Source: Octadecabacter algicola | GTDB taxonomy: Bacteria > Pseudomonadota > Alphaproteobacteria > Rhodobacterales > Rhodobacteraceae | Assembly: GCF_021532625.1 (NCBI RefSeq) | Contig: NZ_JAKGAR010000001.1 | Location: forward strand, 1,240,001-1,304,000 | Reading direction: 5' to 3' | Length of the DNA stretch: 64,000 nucleotides | Part shown: piece after piece, positions 52,001 through 58,990 of the stretch | How the letters are laid out: each line of letters starts with the position of its first letter | Position numbering within the stretch: the first letter of the stretch is position 1 | Position numbers and translations under genes: made by a program | The notes under the pieces: model-generated | Seen by the model: the letters and a program-made list of their open reading frames with translations, nothing else | Database searches by the model: none | What the model was told of the DNA's origin: nothing

Positions 52001-52411
52001 CGTTTTGCAGCACACGTAGATCACCCGACACCACCAGCCGCGCCAATGGATCTGCCTGGCCCAACGGGTGAATCCAATCGATTGTCGTCGCATCCGCGTG
52101 GCCCGATCCTGTGTCTTGGGCCTGATCGACAGGCGCAAGCGGATCAGGTTCTCGAACTGGGCGGGATACCAATGCTGCTCAATGACGTCGAACCCGACCT
52201 CACACAGGTAGAATGCGCCGCCGTGGTCTGGAACGGCGACGCAACCTTGGCGCGCCGCTTTGAACAGGCACTTGCCAAACGCGCTGGCCCTATTGTTCCG
52301 CTGATCACGGGTGCACTGGATGCAGGACACGTGCTGCACGAACGCCATATCTGTGTCGATACAACCGCAGCGGGCGGTAATGCGGCGCTTCTGGCGGATA
52401 TGGGCGCATAA
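49058..52411 (+). CDS. putA: Bifunctional proline dehydrogenase / P5C dehydrogenase
   Basis: 1117 residues from the ATG at 49058 (GCAGGAGG ribosome site). The proline dehydrogenase barrel spans about 175-480 (MVRLVKGAYWDAEIKRAQVM, QFATHNAHTVAAILHMAR, FEFQRLHGMGETLHKIV, RIYAPVGAHEDLLAYLVRRL). The aldehyde dehydrogenase domain spans about 560-990 with catalytic Glu in LIAETGGLNAMIVDS and Cys in FQSAGQRCSALRCL. A C-terminal extension (990-1117) follows. There is no ribbon-helix-helix domain, so it is not its own repressor and relies on the divergent Lrp-type regulator. It oxidises proline to glutamate at the membrane via FAD and NAD. Confidence 0.97.
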   Translation: MSHRTANHFRQQIDATYLQDEVTAVNSLIETAKLSPQDRTDIAAAGADLVSRIRAASDPGLMEVFLAEYGLSTDEGIALMCLAEALLRVPDADTIDALIDDKIAPSNWGTHLGKSASSLVNASTWALMLTGRVLEDDRGVAQPLRRAIKRLGEPVIRTAVARAMREMGRQFVLGVDIDSAMKRAAGMEAQGFTYSYDMLGEAARTDEDAKQYHLAYSRAISSIAVACTYDTVAENPGISVKLSALHPRYEEAQRDRVMAELVPRLRSLAMLAKSAGQGFNVDAEEADRLSLSLDVIEAVVSDPALAGWDGFGVVVQAFGQRAGHVIDWLADLAQRTDRKLMVRLVKGAYWDAEIKRAQVMGLDGFPVFTSKNHTDVSYISNARKLLALTDHIYPQFATHNAHTVAAILHMARDTPKDAFEFQRLHGMGETLHKIVLKDNDTRCRIYAPVGAHEDLLAYLVRRLLENGANSSFVNQIVDETVPPEVVAADPFEDIGNMPDLPKGPQLFLPQRANSRGWDITHQPTLDAIEAGRKPFETHQWHAGPLTSSDPSPSTPHPVRNPAKPDDIVGHITWASIDDAQFAMGTATPWNIPVKDRATVLRAIAKSYEDNANELFALLHREAGKTMLDCVGELREAVDFLHYYASEAEERGPTPRGIWACISPWNFPLAIFTGQIAAALAAGNGVLAKPAEQTGLIAHRAVKLMHDAGVPSEVLQLLPGGGDIGAAVTSDARLGGVAFTGSTATALKIRKAMADNCQPGTPLIAETGGLNAMIVDSTALPEHAVRDILQSAFQSAGQRCSALRCLYVQEDVADKVLHMLKGAMDELRMGDPWLLSTDVGPVIDEAARKTIQDHIDLAKTEGRVMHALTAPAGGTFVALTIIKVNGIADLEQEIFGPVLHVATYKARDLDKVIEDINATGYGLTFGLHTRIDDRVEQVLDQVGAGNIYVNRNQIGAVVGSQPFGGEGLSGTGPKAGGPMYMPRFAAHVDHPTPPAAPMDLPGPTGESNRLSSHPRGPILCLGPDRQAQADQVLELGGIPMLLNDVEPDLTQVECAAVVWNGDATLARRFEQALAKRAGPIVPLITGALDAGHVLHERHICVDTTAAGGNAALLADMGA

Positions 52412-52416
52412 TTCCT

Positions 52417-52446
52417 TGACCGTCCGTCGCGATTGGCGGACGGTCA
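52417..52446 (+). promoter_or_regulatory. Perfect 10-bp hairpin covering the rhomboid ribosome site
   Basis: TGACCGTCCG (52417-52426) and CGGACGGTCA (52437-52446) are perfect arms around a 10-nt loop. The 3' arm contains GGACGG, the only plausible ribosome site for the ATG at 52451. It begins 5 bp after the putA stop. There is no T-run. It may serve as a putA terminator-like structure and may also mask rhomboid translation. Confidence 0.6.
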
Positions 52447-52450
52447 CACG

Positions 52451-53191
52451 ATGTTACCAATTCGAGATCACAACCCGTCCGAACGCACGCCTTATGTCAC
52501 TTATGCCTTGATCGCGATAAACATCGTAATTTTTGCGTGGCAATATGGCGTACTCACGAATGTCAGCGCCTCAAATCAGTTCCTGATTGACTACGCATTC
52601 TGGCCCGTACTGTTTGAAACCGGTGAAGGCTACACAGGCATGTTTACCCATATGTTCTTGCATGGCGGCTTTATGCATCTCGCTGGAAACATGCTGTTTT
52701 TATGGATTTTCGGCGACAATATGGAAGAAGAGTTCGGGCATATCCCGTTCTTGATGTTCTACATCGCCAGTGGGCTTGCGGCCGCTTACCTGCAGTACCT
52801 TCCCAACACGAGCAGTCAAATTCCTATGGTCGGTGCATCCGGCGCGATTGCTGGCGTTATGGGAGGCTATTTACTGCTGTTTCCAAAAGCGCGGGTCGAT
52901 ATTTTCTTCTTCTTTGTGATCTTCTTTCGCATCTTCTCATTGCCATCGTTCATCGTATTGGGTGTCTGGATGGCGTTGCAGGTGTTTAATGGCCTCGGCA
53001 GTGACCTGAATGGCGGCGGCACCGCCTACTGGGCACACGTTGGCGGCTTTATCGCAGGACTGGTGATTACAATCCCGATATGGTTGCGCCGCGGGGCCAC
53101 CAAGTATTGGGATCGCACCCACGGCCACCCACCGCATCCCGAAACCCACTATCCGACATCAAATGTCCCTCTTGTTAGGAGAAACCGATGA
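52451..53191 (+). CDS. Rhomboid-family intramembrane serine protease
   Basis: 246 residues, six membrane helices. Catalytic Ser lies in VGASGAIAGVMGGYLLLFPK (GASG) and catalytic His in AYWAHVGGFIAGLVI. FTHMFLHGGFMHLAGNMLFL (helix 2, with HxxxxHLxxN) and the L1-loop FGDNMEEEFG are family features. It should cut membrane-anchored substrates within the bilayer. ATG at 52451 chosen; a TTG at 52433 lies within the hairpin. Its TGA overlaps the next ATG (ATGA). Confidence 0.91.
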   Translation: MLPIRDHNPSERTPYVTYALIAINIVIFAWQYGVLTNVSASNQFLIDYAFWPVLFETGEGYTGMFTHMFLHGGFMHLAGNMLFLWIFGDNMEEEFGHIPFLMFYIASGLAAAYLQYLPNTSSQIPMVGASGAIAGVMGGYLLLFPKARVDIFFFFVIFFRIFSLPSFIVLGVWMALQVFNGLGSDLNGGGTAYWAHVGGFIAGLVITIPIWLRRGATKYWDRTHGHPPHPETHYPTSNVPLVRRNR

Positions 53192-53553
53192 CCAAAGTGA
53201 CATGCCATTGCGGCGCGGTTGAGCTCAAGGTCACGCTCGCGGATGGGCTGAACACTGCACGGCGGTGCGACTGTTCATTTTGTCGGCGCCGTGGTGCCGC
53301 TGCTGTCACCGTGAATGTCGGCGATTTAGAAGTGGTAAAGGGTGCCGAGAACTTGACGCTTTATTCCTTTAATACCGGCACTGCAAAACACCATTTTTGC
53401 AAGGTCTGCGGAATTTACACGCACCACCAACGTCGCTCGAACCCGAACGAATATGGGGTCAATATGGGCGGTATCGATGGCGTGAACCCAGCAGAGCATG
53501 AACCCATCCGATGGGACGACGGTGTTAATCACCCCTCTGATCGAAAGGCCTGA
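53188..53553 (+). CDS. GFA-family zinc protein (glutathione-dependent formaldehyde-activating enzyme fold)
   Basis: 121 residues. The cysteine ligands of the GFA/CENP-V fold are visible: VTCHCGAVEL, RRCDCSFCRRRGA and HFCKVCGIYTHHQRR. The fold includes glutathione-dependent formaldehyde-activating enzyme, but most small members have no proven activity. It overlaps the rhomboid stop (ATGA) and is followed after 1 bp by the VOC gene, so all three are co-translated. Confidence 0.9.
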   Translation: MTKVTCHCGAVELKVTLADGLNTARRCDCSFCRRRGAAAVTVNVGDLEVVKGAENLTLYSFNTGTAKHHFCKVCGIYTHHQRRSNPNEYGVNMGGIDGVNPAEHEPIRWDDGVNHPSDRKA

Positions 53554-53554
53554 C

Positions 53555-53938
53555 ATGATCCGACTAGATGCTGTTGCTGTTTCCACCACAGATATGGCCA
53601 AAACAGTCGCGTTCTACGAATTACTGGGGTTTGAATTCCCCGAATGGGGCGCGGAAGATCAGCACGTTGAACCCATAACCAAACAGGGCGATGTGCGCCT
53701 GATGATCGACACCGCCGCTTTGATGGAACAGCTTACGGGGCATGCGCCCGTGCCGCCCAATCATTCCAGTTTTGCAATGCTGTGTGACACGCCAGCCGAA
53801 GTTGATAAAGCAGCTGCGGCGCTCAAGGCTGCGGGTCATACCCTAACGGTTGAACCTTGGGATGCTTTTTGGGGTCAACGGTACGCCACGGTCAAAGACC
53901 CTGACGGATATCAGATCGATCTTTTCGCCGAACTTTGA
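53555..53938 (+). CDS. VOC-family protein (glyoxalase/bleomycin-resistance fold)
   Basis: 127 residues from the ATG at 53555, 1 bp after the GFA gene stop. Two beta-alpha-beta-beta-beta units: LDAVAVSTTDMAKTVAFYEL, LLGFEFPEWG and SSFAMLCDTPAEVDKAAAAL, with WGQRYATVKDPDGYQIDLF at the end. VOC proteins bind a metal and act on varied small molecules. With a GFA protein beside it, a role in aldehyde detoxification is plausible but unproven. Confidence 0.9.
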   Translation: MIRLDAVAVSTTDMAKTVAFYELLGFEFPEWGAEDQHVEPITKQGDVRLMIDTAALMEQLTGHAPVPPNHSSFAMLCDTPAEVDKAAAALKAAGHTLTVEPWDAFWGQRYATVKDPDGYQIDLFAEL

Positions 53939-53947
53939 TGCGTGAGC

Positions 53948-54733
53948 TTAGTTGCGGATAACTTTCGCGAACTGATCAAAGATTGGTTCTGCGGCACAAA
54001 TCACGGCTTTGTCGCCCATGATGTCACCACCGACAGTCAACGGCTCAACGATGCCACCTGCTTCGCGCACGATCAGCAAGCCCGCAGCCATGTCCCATGG
54101 GTGAAGGCGACGTTCCCAGAACCCATCGTAACGGCCAGCTGCAACATAGGCCAAATCAAGCGCAGCAGCGCCCCAACGGCGCACACCGGCACAGGTTGGC
54201 AAAATGCGTGCAAGGTCCTGCAACGTTTCTGGCAAATCAGACCGGCCAGCAAATGGCAGACCCGTTGAGAAAACACTCTCGATCATCTTGTTGCGGCCAG
54301 ACACGCGCATACGCTTTTCGTTCATCCATGCGCCAGAGCCTTTTTCCGCAAAGAACAACTCGTCCTTTACAGGGTCATAAATCACGCCGATGACAATCTC
54401 GCCTTTGTGCTCAAGCGCGATCGAAACGGCCCAGTGCGGCATCCCGTGCAAAAAGTTGGTTGTGCCGTCCAGCGGGTCAACGATCCAACGACGCGTCGGG
54501 TCTTCGCCTTCGACTTCTGTGCCTTCTTCGCCCAAGAACCCATAGGTTGGGCGCGCTTCCATTAGCGCTTCTTTGATCATATATTCCGCGTTGCGATCTG
54601 CGCGGCTTACAAAGTCGCCCGGCCCCTTTGTAGAGACCTGCAAATTCTCGACCTCACCGAAGTCCTTAAGCAACGCGCGACCTGCGCGGCGCGCCGTTTT
54701 CATCATCACGTTTAGATTTGCACTTAAAGCCAT
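53948..54733 (-). CDS. suhB: Inositol-1-monophosphatase
   Basis: 261 residues from the ATG at 54733 (AAGGAGACC ribosome site). Metal and phosphate motifs: GFLGEEGTE, WIVDPLDGTTNFLHGMPHWA and HPWDMAAGLLIVREAGG. The WDMAAG motif separates it from the HisN-like protein at 4262-5083. SuhB hydrolyses myo-inositol 1-phosphate and, in enterobacteria, also takes part in rRNA transcription antitermination with Nus factors. Monocistronic. Confidence 0.92.
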   Translation of the reverse strand: MALSANLNVMMKTARRAGRALLKDFGEVENLQVSTKGPGDFVSRADRNAEYMIKEALMEARPTYGFLGEEGTEVEGEDPTRRWIVDPLDGTTNFLHGMPHWAVSIALEHKGEIVIGVIYDPVKDELFFAEKGSGAWMNEKRMRVSGRNKMIESVFSTGLPFAGRSDLPETLQDLARILPTCAGVRRWGAAALDLAYVAAGRYDGFWERRLHPWDMAAGLLIVREAGGIVEPLTVGGDIMGDKAVICAAEPIFDQFAKVIRN

Positions 54734-54882
54734 GGTGGTCTCCTTGGTGTGCTTGGGCCGCATTGCCCACACACTCATTCGAAGCGGCGTATAGGGGAGT
54801 GCAGTTAAACCGACAAGGGGCAGCAAGATCGATATTGAACGGTTTTAGCCCACGGCGACTGGAATTTGGACGATCATGCTGT

Positions 54883-55797
54883 CTAAACGGTATCTGGCCG
54901 TTGAAGTTTCACTGCTTCTTGGCGGGCATTTCGCACAAGATGCGCCACATATGGTAGGTCTGCCTCTTCTTCGCGTACCGCTGCATAAAGGCGTCGTGTC
55001 AGACCCTTTTCTGTCAACGGACGCGTGATGTAATCCGACCCGTATGAGGCTTGGCGAACCACCCAATCGGGCAAAACAGCTACCCCGCGATTAGACGCCA
55101 CCAACAACAGGATCACCGCTGTCAGCTCAACTTGGCGCAGGTCCTTTGGCGCGACCTTCGCTGGGGTCAACAACTGTGAAAACACATCAAGCCGTGCCCG
55201 TTCAACCGGATAGGTAATTAACGTTTCATTTCGGAAATCTTCTGCATCGATCCACTCTTTTGCTGCCAAAGGATGATTAGTAGCCGCCACGAAAATAGGC
55301 TCGTAATCAAACAACGGCAGGAACGTGATACCAGGAATGTCTTCGGGGTCCGATGACACGACCAGATCCACCTCTTCTTTGCGAAGCGCGGGTAGTGCGT
55401 CAAACGCCAAACCCGGTCGGATATCGACATCCACGTCAGGCCAAGCCTTACGGAACCCTTCAAGAACGGGAAACAGCCACTCAAAACACGCATGACATTC
55501 GATCGCAATATGCATGCGCCCTGCCCGTCCTTGCACCAAGCCGGTGAATTCCTGTTCTAAAGCAGCCACCTCTGGCAGGATCCGTTCAGCCGCAGCCAAC
55601 ATCCGCAATCCAGCCGCCGACAGCTTTAAAGGCTTAGAGCGGCGCACAAACAATTCCACGCCAGCCTGATCTTCAATCCCCTTAATTTGATGGCTCAACG
55701 CTGACTGCGTAATGCCCAATGTCTCGGCGGCGCGTGCCAATCCGCCCGTGTCGTGGATCGCCTTGATTGTGCGCAGATGACGGAACTCAATGTGCAT
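54883..55797 (-). CDS. metR: MetR-like LysR-family regulator
   Basis: 304 residues. HTH at 3-62 (HIEFRHLRTIKAIHDTGGLA, LGITQSALSHQIKGIEDQ). The effector domain contains GRMHIAIECHACFEWLFPVL, a segment typical of MetR, which senses homocysteine. LVASNRGVAVLPDWVV is another shared feature. The gene is divergent from metF with 91 bp between starts, and a TGAA-N5-TTCA element lies between them, so it most likely controls metF and itself. Confidence 0.9.
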   Translation of the reverse strand: MHIEFRHLRTIKAIHDTGGLARAAETLGITQSALSHQIKGIEDQAGVELFVRRSKPLKLSAAGLRMLAAAERILPEVAALEQEFTGLVQGRAGRMHIAIECHACFEWLFPVLEGFRKAWPDVDVDIRPGLAFDALPALRKEEVDLVVSSDPEDIPGITFLPLFDYEPIFVAATNHPLAAKEWIDAEDFRNETLITYPVERARLDVFSQLLTPAKVAPKDLRQVELTAVILLLVASNRGVAVLPDWVVRQASYGSDYITRPLTEKGLTRRLYAAVREEEADLPYVAHLVRNARQEAVKLQRPDTV

Positions 55798-55831
55798 TTC
55801 CCAACGATCCTCATGATCTTATTGAAGGTTA

Positions 55832-55844
55832 TGAATTTGCTTCA
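55832..55844. promoter_or_regulatory. Probable MetR-binding site
   Basis: TGAATTTGCTTCA fits the enterobacterial MetR consensus TGAA-N5-TTCA exactly. It lies 34 bp upstream of the metR-like start and 44 bp upstream of metF. A preceding TTGAAGGTTATGAA offers a second TGAA half-site (55823-55826), spaced 9 bp away, so a tandem or extended operator is possible. Confidence 0.75.
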
Positions 55845-55888
55845 CATACACCAATCCGAGATAAAGGCGCAACCTTCAGGAGAACCTC

Positions 55889-56752
55889 ATGACCACCCCG
55901 TCCGTCTCATTCGAATTCTTCCCGCCCAAAACTCTGCAAGCCTCGTTCCGGCTGTGGGACTGTGTGCAGGTCTTGGCACCGTTTGCGCCTGAATTCGTAT
56001 CGGTAACGTATGGCGCTGGCGGCACGACCCGCAAACTCACCCATGAGGCCGTGGACACAATCGGCACAACGACAGACCTCAAAGTGGCCGCACACCTGAC
56101 CTGCGTTGATGCCACCCGCGAAGAAACCCTGTCTATCGCGGACAGCTATAAAGCGGCTGGCGTAAACCACATCGTCGCATTGCGCGGTGACCCGCCAAAG
56201 GGCAGCGGCGGCTTCACGCCCGCTAAAGACGGCTTTTCTGGTTCAGTTGAACTCACCCGTGCGCTTGCTGACAAAGGGTTTGACGTGACCGTGGGTGCCT
56301 ACCCTGAACCCCACCCTGACGCCACAAACCCGCAAGCCTGCATCGATCACCTCAAGGCTAAGTTTGATGCTGGTGCGACGCGCGCCATCACTCAGTTTTT
56401 CTTTGAACCAGACACGTTCTTGCGGTTCCGTGATGCTTGCGCAGATGCCGGCATTACTGCGCCCATCCTTCCTGGCATTCTGCCGATCGAAAACTGGAAA
56501 GGCATTCAAAAATTCGCCTCCAACTGTGGCGCTGCGATCCCAAAGGTCCTCGCGGATGCATTCGCCCATGCGGATACACAGGAAACGGCTGATCTCCTCG
56601 CCGTGGCGCAAGCCAGCGAGCTGTGCGACGATTTGCTGAACGAAGGTGTCGAACACCTGCATTTCTATACGCTCAACAAACCGGAACTCAGCCGCGACAT
56701 CTGCCGCGCTTTGGGGCTGACGCCACAGGTTCGGCTTGAAAAAGTAGCCTAA
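55889..56752 (+). CDS. metF: 5,10-methylenetetrahydrofolate reductase
   Basis: 287 residues. VSFEFFPPKTLQASFRLWDC at the N-terminus carries the family Glu, followed by FVSVTYGAGGTTRKLTHEAV, VAHLTCVDATREETLSIADS, HIVALRGDPPKG (FAD site) and ARAITQFFFEPDTFLRFRDA, LPGILPIENWKGIQKFASNC. It reduces 5,10-methylene-THF to 5-methyl-THF for methionine synthesis. CAGGAG precedes the ATG. Divergent from the metR-like gene, which likely activates it. Confidence 0.95.
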   Translation: MTTPSVSFEFFPPKTLQASFRLWDCVQVLAPFAPEFVSVTYGAGGTTRKLTHEAVDTIGTTTDLKVAAHLTCVDATREETLSIADSYKAAGVNHIVALRGDPPKGSGGFTPAKDGFSGSVELTRALADKGFDVTVGAYPEPHPDATNPQACIDHLKAKFDAGATRAITQFFFEPDTFLRFRDACADAGITAPILPGILPIENWKGIQKFASNCGAAIPKVLADAFAHADTQETADLLAVAQASELCDDLLNEGVEHLHFYTLNKPELSRDICRALGLTPQVRLEKVA

Positions 56753-56828
56753 CAGCGCGCGCGACCACCCGAGATGAGCTCAGCTCAACCAAACGCGCCA
56801 ATGAAAACAGCAGCTGCCAATGGCGGCT

Positions 56829-57881
56829 TCAATTTGGTAATGGCACGCGACGTATGCGTGTTTTGCGACCAAGTAGGGATGGGTGCAGCCGTTCCGAAGG
56901 GTCGCGCCCCACGACACGGGCTTTGCGGGACAAAAACAATTTGGACCATCCTTTCCAACGGCCAATCGAAGGTGCCGTTTGATCTGTCGGAAATCGACCC
57001 AGCCAATCGTCGGGCAAAGGCAATCCACAGGCCTCCAAACGGTCCAGCATCCAAACCAGCGACATGTTTGCTAATGGACGGACTGCGTCCACGCCGTCAA
57101 TTTGCCCGCCAACATCACCGTGTGTGCCAGGGAACCAAAGTTGCTCGACGCGCCCTTCCCAACCCGGGGGACAGGACCACAAAACGGGTGTGTATGCCTC
57201 TCTCGTTTCATCAATGGCGAGGGCATGAAACCCGTTCTTCACGGAGGGGCCCAGCGCATGGTTGTGGAATTCATGATCAACAACGGACCAACGCCATAGG
57301 ATCGGCAACCGCATCCCAAGGGCCTTGACCGTGTCCCATACAGCGACCGCTTCGATCTCTACGTCAGTATGGCACATACGTTTGCGAAAGGCTTCGGCCG
57401 CCGCGCCGCGACCGCCACGGCGATAATGGCGGTAGGCCAATTGAATGTTTCGTTCGGTTGCGCAGTCAGATTTCACAAGTCCGACCATATCCACAACGCC
57501 CGCCAACGACCGCACGGCATAGGCCCCACGTGAATACCCCGCCAACACAATCGTATCGCCAGCTCGGTAGCGCGATGCCAACACACCATACGCCCGTTTG
57601 ATCTGCCTATTGATGCCGCGACCTTGCATGACGTCCAATGTCGCGCGCCATTCTTTCCATTGGATGCCAGGTTCGTAATAGACTGTCAGGTTCGCCCCGG
57701 TCCCAGCCTCACGTAATAGCTTGTAAAGCTGGCCCGCGTGGGTCTCATACCCATCTTCGAGCGATGACATCGTACCATCCAGAATGATTACATGAGTGGC
57801 TGGCCCCCGTTTGCGGATGCCCCCTGTCTCACTATGACCGTGCCGACCAAATAGTGATCGGACAAACCTAGTCAGCGACAT
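56829..57881 (-). CDS. DUF2235 alpha/beta-hydrolase
   Basis: 350 residues. DUF2235 order: THVIILDGTMSS, LTVYYEPGIQWKEWR, nucleophile elbow TIVLAGYSRGAYAVRSLAGV (Ser117 in GYSRG), AVAVWDTVKALGMRLP, HNHALGPSVKNGFHALAIDE, and the late LWFPGTHGDVGGQ holding Asp/His. The fold is shared with Tle1-type phospholipase effectors, but there is no N- or C-terminal adaptor and no type VI secretion gene nearby, and most chromosomal copies are unstudied. AAAGGGG ribosome site. Divergent from the HD-domain gene. Confidence 0.88.
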   Translation of the reverse strand: MSLTRFVRSLFGRHGHSETGGIRKRGPATHVIILDGTMSSLEDGYETHAGQLYKLLREAGTGANLTVYYEPGIQWKEWRATLDVMQGRGINRQIKRAYGVLASRYRAGDTIVLAGYSRGAYAVRSLAGVVDMVGLVKSDCATERNIQLAYRHYRRGGRGAAAEAFRKRMCHTDVEIEAVAVWDTVKALGMRLPILWRWSVVDHEFHNHALGPSVKNGFHALAIDETREAYTPVLWSCPPGWEGRVEQLWFPGTHGDVGGQIDGVDAVRPLANMSLVWMLDRLEACGLPLPDDWLGRFPTDQTAPSIGRWKGWSKLFLSRKARVVGRDPSERLHPSLLGRKTRIRRVPLPN

Positions 57882-58097
57882 AAGCGCCCCTTTGAGGTGT
57901 CAGCATCAATCCAGATGTCTCAAGTGTATTGTCGGCTTCGTGCATGGGTCCAGCATCTCCCAAGACGACATCACTGTCTATCAACGAAACCGAGAACACC
58001 TAAGAATACCAGATGGGTCATATTCATTGCGCCGTTTCCAAACCGCCGCCATGATAGCCCTGACATCAGGTCACCATCCCGTATCGAAAGGCCCCAT

Positions 58098-58694
58098 ATG
58101 GATCGTGTAAAGTTCACCCAAATGAAAGACGGCGACGCCGAAGACTATGCTTTTCTGACGAAACATGAAGTCGAATACACCAAGGGCACCGCGGACCGCC
58201 TCTTGAGCGCGCTGGTCAGCTTGGACGAAAGCCTGTCGGGATATCAGATCACCCGCCTTGGCCACTCCTTGCAATCGGCTACCCGCGCAGAGGCCGATGG
58301 CGCAGATATCGACTGGATTGTCGGCACGCTCCTGCACGACATTGGTGACATCTTCGCCCCTTACAATCACGATGAATACGCCGCGACGATCCTGCGCCCA
58401 TTTGTGCGCGAACAGGTCACATGGGTCGTCGAAAAGCACGGTGATTTCCAGCTGGTGTATTACGGCGAACATGTGGGCGCAGACCCTGAAAAACGCCAAG
58501 CCTACGCAGGCCACCCCTATTTTGAGGACTGCGCGACCTTCTGTGAACGCTGGGATCAGTCGTCATTTGACCCCGACTACACGCACAAGCCTATCGAATA
58601 TTTCGCCCCCATGGTGAACACAGTCTTCGCCCGTGAACCCTATGATCCTGCCGTTATTCGCGAAGGGGAACGTGAACCACTTATCAGGGGCTAA
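58098..58694 (+). CDS. HD-domain protein related to diiron oxygenases (PhnZ/MIOX-like)
   Basis: 198 residues from the ATG at 58098 (GAAAGG 7-8 nt upstream); the open frame extends upstream without conserved sequence. HD motif: GYQITRLGHSLQSATRAEAD, WIVGTLLHDIGDIF, NHDEYAATILRPFV, WVVEKHGDFQLVYY, then FCERWDQSSFDPDYTHKPIE. The spacing of Tyr, His, HD, His and late Asp, and the FCERWDQ-x-SFDP segment, resemble PhnZ and myo-inositol oxygenase rather than nucleotide phosphohydrolases. It could thus be an oxygenase on a phosphonate or quaternary-amine compound. Substrate unknown. Confidence 0.78.
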   Translation: MDRVKFTQMKDGDAEDYAFLTKHEVEYTKGTADRLLSALVSLDESLSGYQITRLGHSLQSATRAEADGADIDWIVGTLLHDIGDIFAPYNHDEYAATILRPFVREQVTWVVEKHGDFQLVYYGEHVGADPEKRQAYAGHPYFEDCATFCERWDQSSFDPDYTHKPIEYFAPMVNTVFAREPYDPAVIREGEREPLIRG

Positions 58695-58840
58695 TGCCCC
58701 GAGCATGGGGGAGGCAAAACAGGGTCCATGCGTAGACGGAATTTCTGGGTAAGTGGTGCCTACATACGGGTCGATAGGGATACGTATTACCATGCACCCT
58801 GTTTTGCGGGGGTGCAGCCCATCCCGCTGCATCCCCAAGT
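58695..58840 (+). ncRNA. Hairpin-rich region upstream of valS, possible structured RNA
   Basis: Three dyads stand in a row. CCCC-GAGCAT-GGGG lies at about 58697-58710. A long stem GCAAAACAGGGTCCATG (58714-58730) pairs 16 of 17 with CATGCACCCTGTTTTGC (58791-58807) around a 60-nt loop. Finally, GGGGTGCAG pairs with CTGCATCCCC with one bulge (58809-58836). The segment begins at the HD gene stop and ends 150 bp before valS. It may be a terminator complex, a small RNA or a regulatory leader. The remaining sequence to 58990 holds no gene. Confidence 0.5.
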
Positions 58841-58990
58841 TGTTTCTGCAACGGGAACTACTAACAAACCGTTAACATTTGTTCATATTCCATTAACCGG
58901 TGCCAAATTTCTTGGTTTCCGCCCGCTGCCGCTTTCCCTTTCCGTCCCCTTTGGCTATTTCATGCCCAACTTGATGAAAGGCACACCCCC

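Noticed and set aside
56829-57881. DUF2235 protein as a type VI secretion effector
   Set aside because: No VgrG, PAAR, adaptor or immunity gene nearby; flanks are metF and an HD protein.
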